NCBI GenBank assembly: GCA_003476595.1
Contig: DMTU01000168.1
Span: forward strand, 1,066 to 11,798
Reading direction: 5' to 3'
DNA from: Acidimicrobiaceae bacterium
GTDB lineage: Bacteria > Actinomycetota > Acidimicrobiia > Acidimicrobiales > Salinilacustritrichaceae
Length of the DNA: 10,733 bases
The translations under genes were made by a program, and so were the position numbers. How positions within the stretch are numbered: position 1 is the stretch's first letter; each line of letters begins with the position of its first letter. The notes under the pieces are model-generated. The model searched no databases. It was not told the origin of the DNA and was given only the letters and a program-made list of their open reading frames with translations. Shown here in pieces: positions 7,528 through 10,733 of the stretch.

Positions 7528-8381
7528 CGGAGCACCCCCGCGTCGCGCCAGGCAGAGACGAGCAGCGCCTCGAGGTCGTCGGTGTCGAGGACCCGCACGT
7601 ATGCAGCACCGACGCTGCGGCAACGTCGGGCGACGTCGTCCGCCCAGCTCTGCGCCAAGGCCTCGTAGTCGCGGCGGGTGGCGGGCGACATCGACACCGC
7701 CACCGTCTGGCCCGTCTCCTGGTCGACGAGCTCGAGGTCGCCGGCGAGGGGCGGGTGCAGGGTCTCGGCGGCGAGCACGTGGACCACGACCAGGTCGGCA
7801 CCACGCGCCGGCAAGCGGGTGATGCCCTGCTCCCAGTCCGGGGTGAGCAGGTCCGAGAGCAGCACGGTCAGGCCGGCGGGCCCGGGTCGGCCAAGCAGGT
7901 GCCGGGCGGCGCCGACGAAGTCACCGACGCCGGTCGCCTCGAGCGACTCCAGGTGGCGGAACATCGCAGCGGTGGCCCCTCGCCCCCGGAAGGTCGGCGC
8001 CGGCACGTCGAGCGGGAACGTGTGGACGCTCACCCGATCACGGCGGGTGAGGGCAGTGAACCCGATCGCCGATGCGGCCCGGGCCGCCTGGTGCAGCACC
8101 GCACCGGCCATCGACGCGGAGGTGTCGATGAGGAGGCGGACGGTGAGGTCGTCCTCGGCTTCGTACAGGCGGATCAGCAGCCGGTCGAGGCGGGCAAGGG
8201 CGAGGTGGTCGATGCGGCGAAAGTCATCGCCGGGTTGGTACGGCCGGAAGTCGGCGAAGTCGAGGGTGGACCCGTGGTTCGGGGAGCGGTGCTCACCGCC
8301 GATGGACCCGGCGAGACGCCGGCGGGTGCCCAGCTGGAGCCGCTCGAGGCGCCCGAGGGTCGCCGGGTCGAGGAGGGCCAC
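7524..8381 (-). CDS. DUF58 domain protein with vWA-type MIDAS site
   Basis: A 285-residue soluble protein. The start chosen is the GTG at 8381, giving VALLDPATLGRLERLQ, the normal DUF58 opening, 16 bases after the moxR stop. An in-frame ATG at 8441 lies inside moxR and would add a Cys/Arg-rich leader foreign to the family. Conserved DUF58 signature residues follow: HRSPNHGSTLDFADFRPYQP then GDD at 51-53 and RRID. The vWA half has a MIDAS motif DTSAS (Asp86, Ser88, Ser90) and Asp177 in LLSDLL. In the common family pattern 'RRIDW' the Trp is replaced here by His. Such proteins are encoded next to moxR and are thought to be partners or adaptors of the ATPase. The gene ends in a 4-base overlap with the fused vWA gene, suggesting coupled translation. 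The SD before the start is weak (CGGCGGCG). Confidence 0.9.
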   Translation of the reverse strand: MALLDPATLGRLERLQLGTRRRLAGSIGGEHRSPNHGSTLDFADFRPYQPGDDFRRIDHLALARLDRLLIRLYEAEDDLTVRLLIDTSASMAGAVLHQAARAASAIGFTALTRRDRVSVHTFPLDVPAPTFRGRGATAAMFRHLESLEATGVGDFVGAARHLLGRPGPAGLTVLLSDLLTPDWEQGITRLPARGADLVVVHVLAAETLHPPLAGDLELVDQETGQTVAVSMSPATRRDYEALAQSWADDVARRCRSVGAAYVRVLDTDDLEALLVSAWRDAGVLR

Positions 8382-8397
8382 CGTTCGCCGCCGACCG

Positions 8398-9398
<1,001 letters not shown>

Positions 9399-9402
<4 letters not shown>

Positions 9403-10733
9403 CGGCTTCCGCCTTCCGTGAGGCGGCCGAAGTACGACCGCACGAGCTCTCGCATCGATGGGGACAGCACCGGATCGTCCAGCGCGGTGGTCACCCGCTG
9501 CCGGAGCGAATCGAGGGCCTGGGACAGCGGGACGAACGCGCTGCCGGTCGTGCTCAGCCCGTCGCCCCGGCCGACCACCTCGCCGGGATCATCACCCGTG
9601 GGGGTCCCGCCGAGCGCGACCTCGTCGTCGCCGCTGCCCTGCGGATCGAACAGCGACGGCTCGTCGGTGCGGGCTTCCTCGCCGACCGGATCGGCCCCGG
9701 GCGTGCCTTGCGCCGTGCCCTGGCCGCCCTGGCCGGCACCGTTGCCGCCCTGCGCCCCAGCCACCGGTCCCGAGGCACCCCCGCTGGGGTTCTGGCCACC
9801 CTGCCCGCCGTTGCCCTGACCTTGACCGTTGCCTTGGCCCTGCCCCTCGCCTTGGCCCTGGCCGCTCCCATCGCCATCACCGTCCCCGTTCCCCTCGGCG
9901 TCGCCCTGACCTTGGCCCTGACCGTCCCCTTGGAGGGCCCGTCGGGCGCCGTCGACGGTGCCGAGGGCCGAACGACGGCCATCGTCGGCGGCCGCGTCGG
10001 CGGCCGCGGTGCGGTGGGCACGAGCGGCATCGGCAAGTGCGCCGGCCGCTGCGGCGATGTCACCCTCACCCAGAGCTGCTGCAGCCTGGCCGAGGGCCCC
10101 GGCTGCGGCGGGGCTGCCGACGGCTTGGGTCTCGGCGAGGCGCTTGAGCCGTTCGGCCAGATCCGCCTGTGCTCCCTCGTCGAGACCCTCCAACGCCGCA
10201 GCGGCCGCATCGAGCTGGGCAGCAGCCGTGTCCCCGGGCTGCGCACCGGGCAACGGTGTCGCCGCGGTGCTGCGTTCCAGTCCCGACACAGCCGCCTTCC
10301 GGGCCAGGGACTCCGGCGTGAGTCCGGCCTGCAGGGCGGCCTCGGCGCGATCCAGCAGCTCACGGGCCTCGTCGAGGGTGCTGGCCTCGTCGAGGGCGGC
10401 GGCGAGCGCTTCGAGCTCGGCGACGATGGACTCGGCCTCGGCCTCGGGTTCCAGGCGCTCGGCGAGCGCCTCGGCGTCGTCGGCTGCTGCGGCGATGGCG
10501 GCCTGGTCGGCCGCCCGCTGTCGGCGCACATCGTCCTGGGGGTTGCCCGCGACACCACCGATGAGCGCGAGGGCGCCGAGTGCGCCTCCTGCGACGAGGC
10601 GGCGCGGTGCCACGCGCAGCGGCAGCGCCCGCCGCAGGTTCGCGCCTGTGGTGAGCGCCTGGGCCCGCTCGTGCACCAGCGCGGCGAAGGGTCCATGGTC
10701 CGGCTCGATCTCCACGGCGGTCGCGATGCCGTC
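9399..10733 (-). CDS. MoxR-cluster membrane protein with Ala-rich coil and Gly/Gln-rich linker, N-terminus outside window
   Basis: The frame is open to the right edge (first full codon at 10733), so the GTG at 10715 is probably internal and the N-terminus is missing; 444 residues are visible. Counting from 10715: a cytoplasmic-looking stretch (GPFAALVHERAQAL), a basic RRALPLRVAPRR, one membrane helix at about 40-57, then NPQDDVRRQRAA, a typical transition in this family. Residues about 63-250 are Ala/Glu/Leu-rich and probably form coiled coils. Residues 263-335 are a Gly/Gln/Asn/Asp low-complexity linker. Residues 393-438 (PLSQALDSLRQRVTTAL, then SPSMRELVRSYFGRL) match the conserved C-terminal block I associate with large membrane proteins encoded before moxR in such clusters. 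It overlaps moxR by 4 bases and is the first visible gene of the operon; the promoter lies outside. Role unknown, presumably a membrane partner of the ATPase system. Confidence 0.75.
9711..9929 (-). repeat. Gly/Gln-coding hexamer-like low-complexity repeat
   Basis: In-frame degenerate repeats of 6-base units coding Gly-Gln, Gly-Asn and Gly-Asp pairs (for example GDGQGQGQGDAEGNGDGDG) cover about 73 codons. Because the unit is six bases, gains or losses keep the frame. The segment should be disordered, uncharged to acidic, and variable in length between strains. Confidence 0.8.
9985..10008. repeat. Perfect 12-bp tandem duplication
   Basis: The unit TCGGCGGCCGCG occurs twice back to back (9985-9996 and 9997-10008), coding an in-frame duplicated AAAD-type motif in the Ala-rich part of the truncated membrane protein. 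It looks like recent slippage. A separate 14-base direct repeat, GGCCTCGTCGAGGG, is found at 10365-10378 and 10383-10396 in the same gene and codes repeated LDEA motifs. Confidence 0.75.

Noticed and set aside
7528..7623. Earlier ATG start for the fused vWA gene
   Set aside because: It would add a 32-residue Arg/Cys-rich leader inside DUF58; the GTG at 7527 has a GTGA overlap, a nearby SD-like run and begins with the typical BatA sequence.
6292..7668. 458-residue plus-strand frame
   Set aside because: Gly/Asp/Arg-rich shadow of the BatA-like part of the vWA gene.

Overview
The window is very GC-rich DNA (sampled 60-base stretches run from about 62% near the left end to about 80% inside the long minus-strand gene). 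Its coding style (GTG starts, 4-base stop/start overlaps) and its gene families suggest an actinobacterium. The combination of a CcmF-type haem lyase with a MoxR/DUF58/vWA cluster would fit the Acidimicrobiia or a relative, but this placement is inferred from family knowledge and not proven by the sequence.

Left end (1 to about 1244): an accessory-looking stretch, visibly less GC-rich than the rest. It holds the 3' part of a DUF5615 (PIN-like) gene on the plus strand, then a convergent minus-strand gene for a small membrane-anchored protein with a CPCGCGR cysteine motif. A 243-base divergent intergenic region follows, carrying an imperfect dyad. Next (1245-3203, plus strand) is a full-length ccmF-like gene for cytochrome c maturation with the WWD haem-handling motif and four conserved-looking histidines.

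The remaining 70% (2983-10733) is one minus-strand operon, read from right to left. First comes a truncated, alanine- and Gly/Gln-rich membrane protein. It is followed by a MoxR AAA+ ATPase, a DUF58 protein with a MIDAS site, and a 1514-residue membrane protein. That last protein joins a BatA-like vWA protein to a second protein carrying two vWA domains and a catalytically dead glutamine-amidotransferase-like fold. Two junctions have 4-base stop/start overlaps and the third has a 16-base gap, so the four genes are almost certainly co-transcribed and translationally coupled. By analogy with Bat/MoxR clusters, the ATPase probably remodels or activates a client complex at the membrane, with the DUF58 and vWA proteins as Mg2+-dependent adaptors. 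The client is not identifiable here.

The most unusual points are the large fusion protein (three vWA domains, with a fourth in DUF58), a Cys-His-Cys insertion beside its third MIDAS site, and a 221-base tail-to-tail overlap between it and ccmF. No tRNA, rRNA, CRISPR array, insertion sequence or phage gene was seen. Nothing here is clearly a previously undescribed system. The closest candidate is the fused multi-vWA architecture within a known type of gene cluster.
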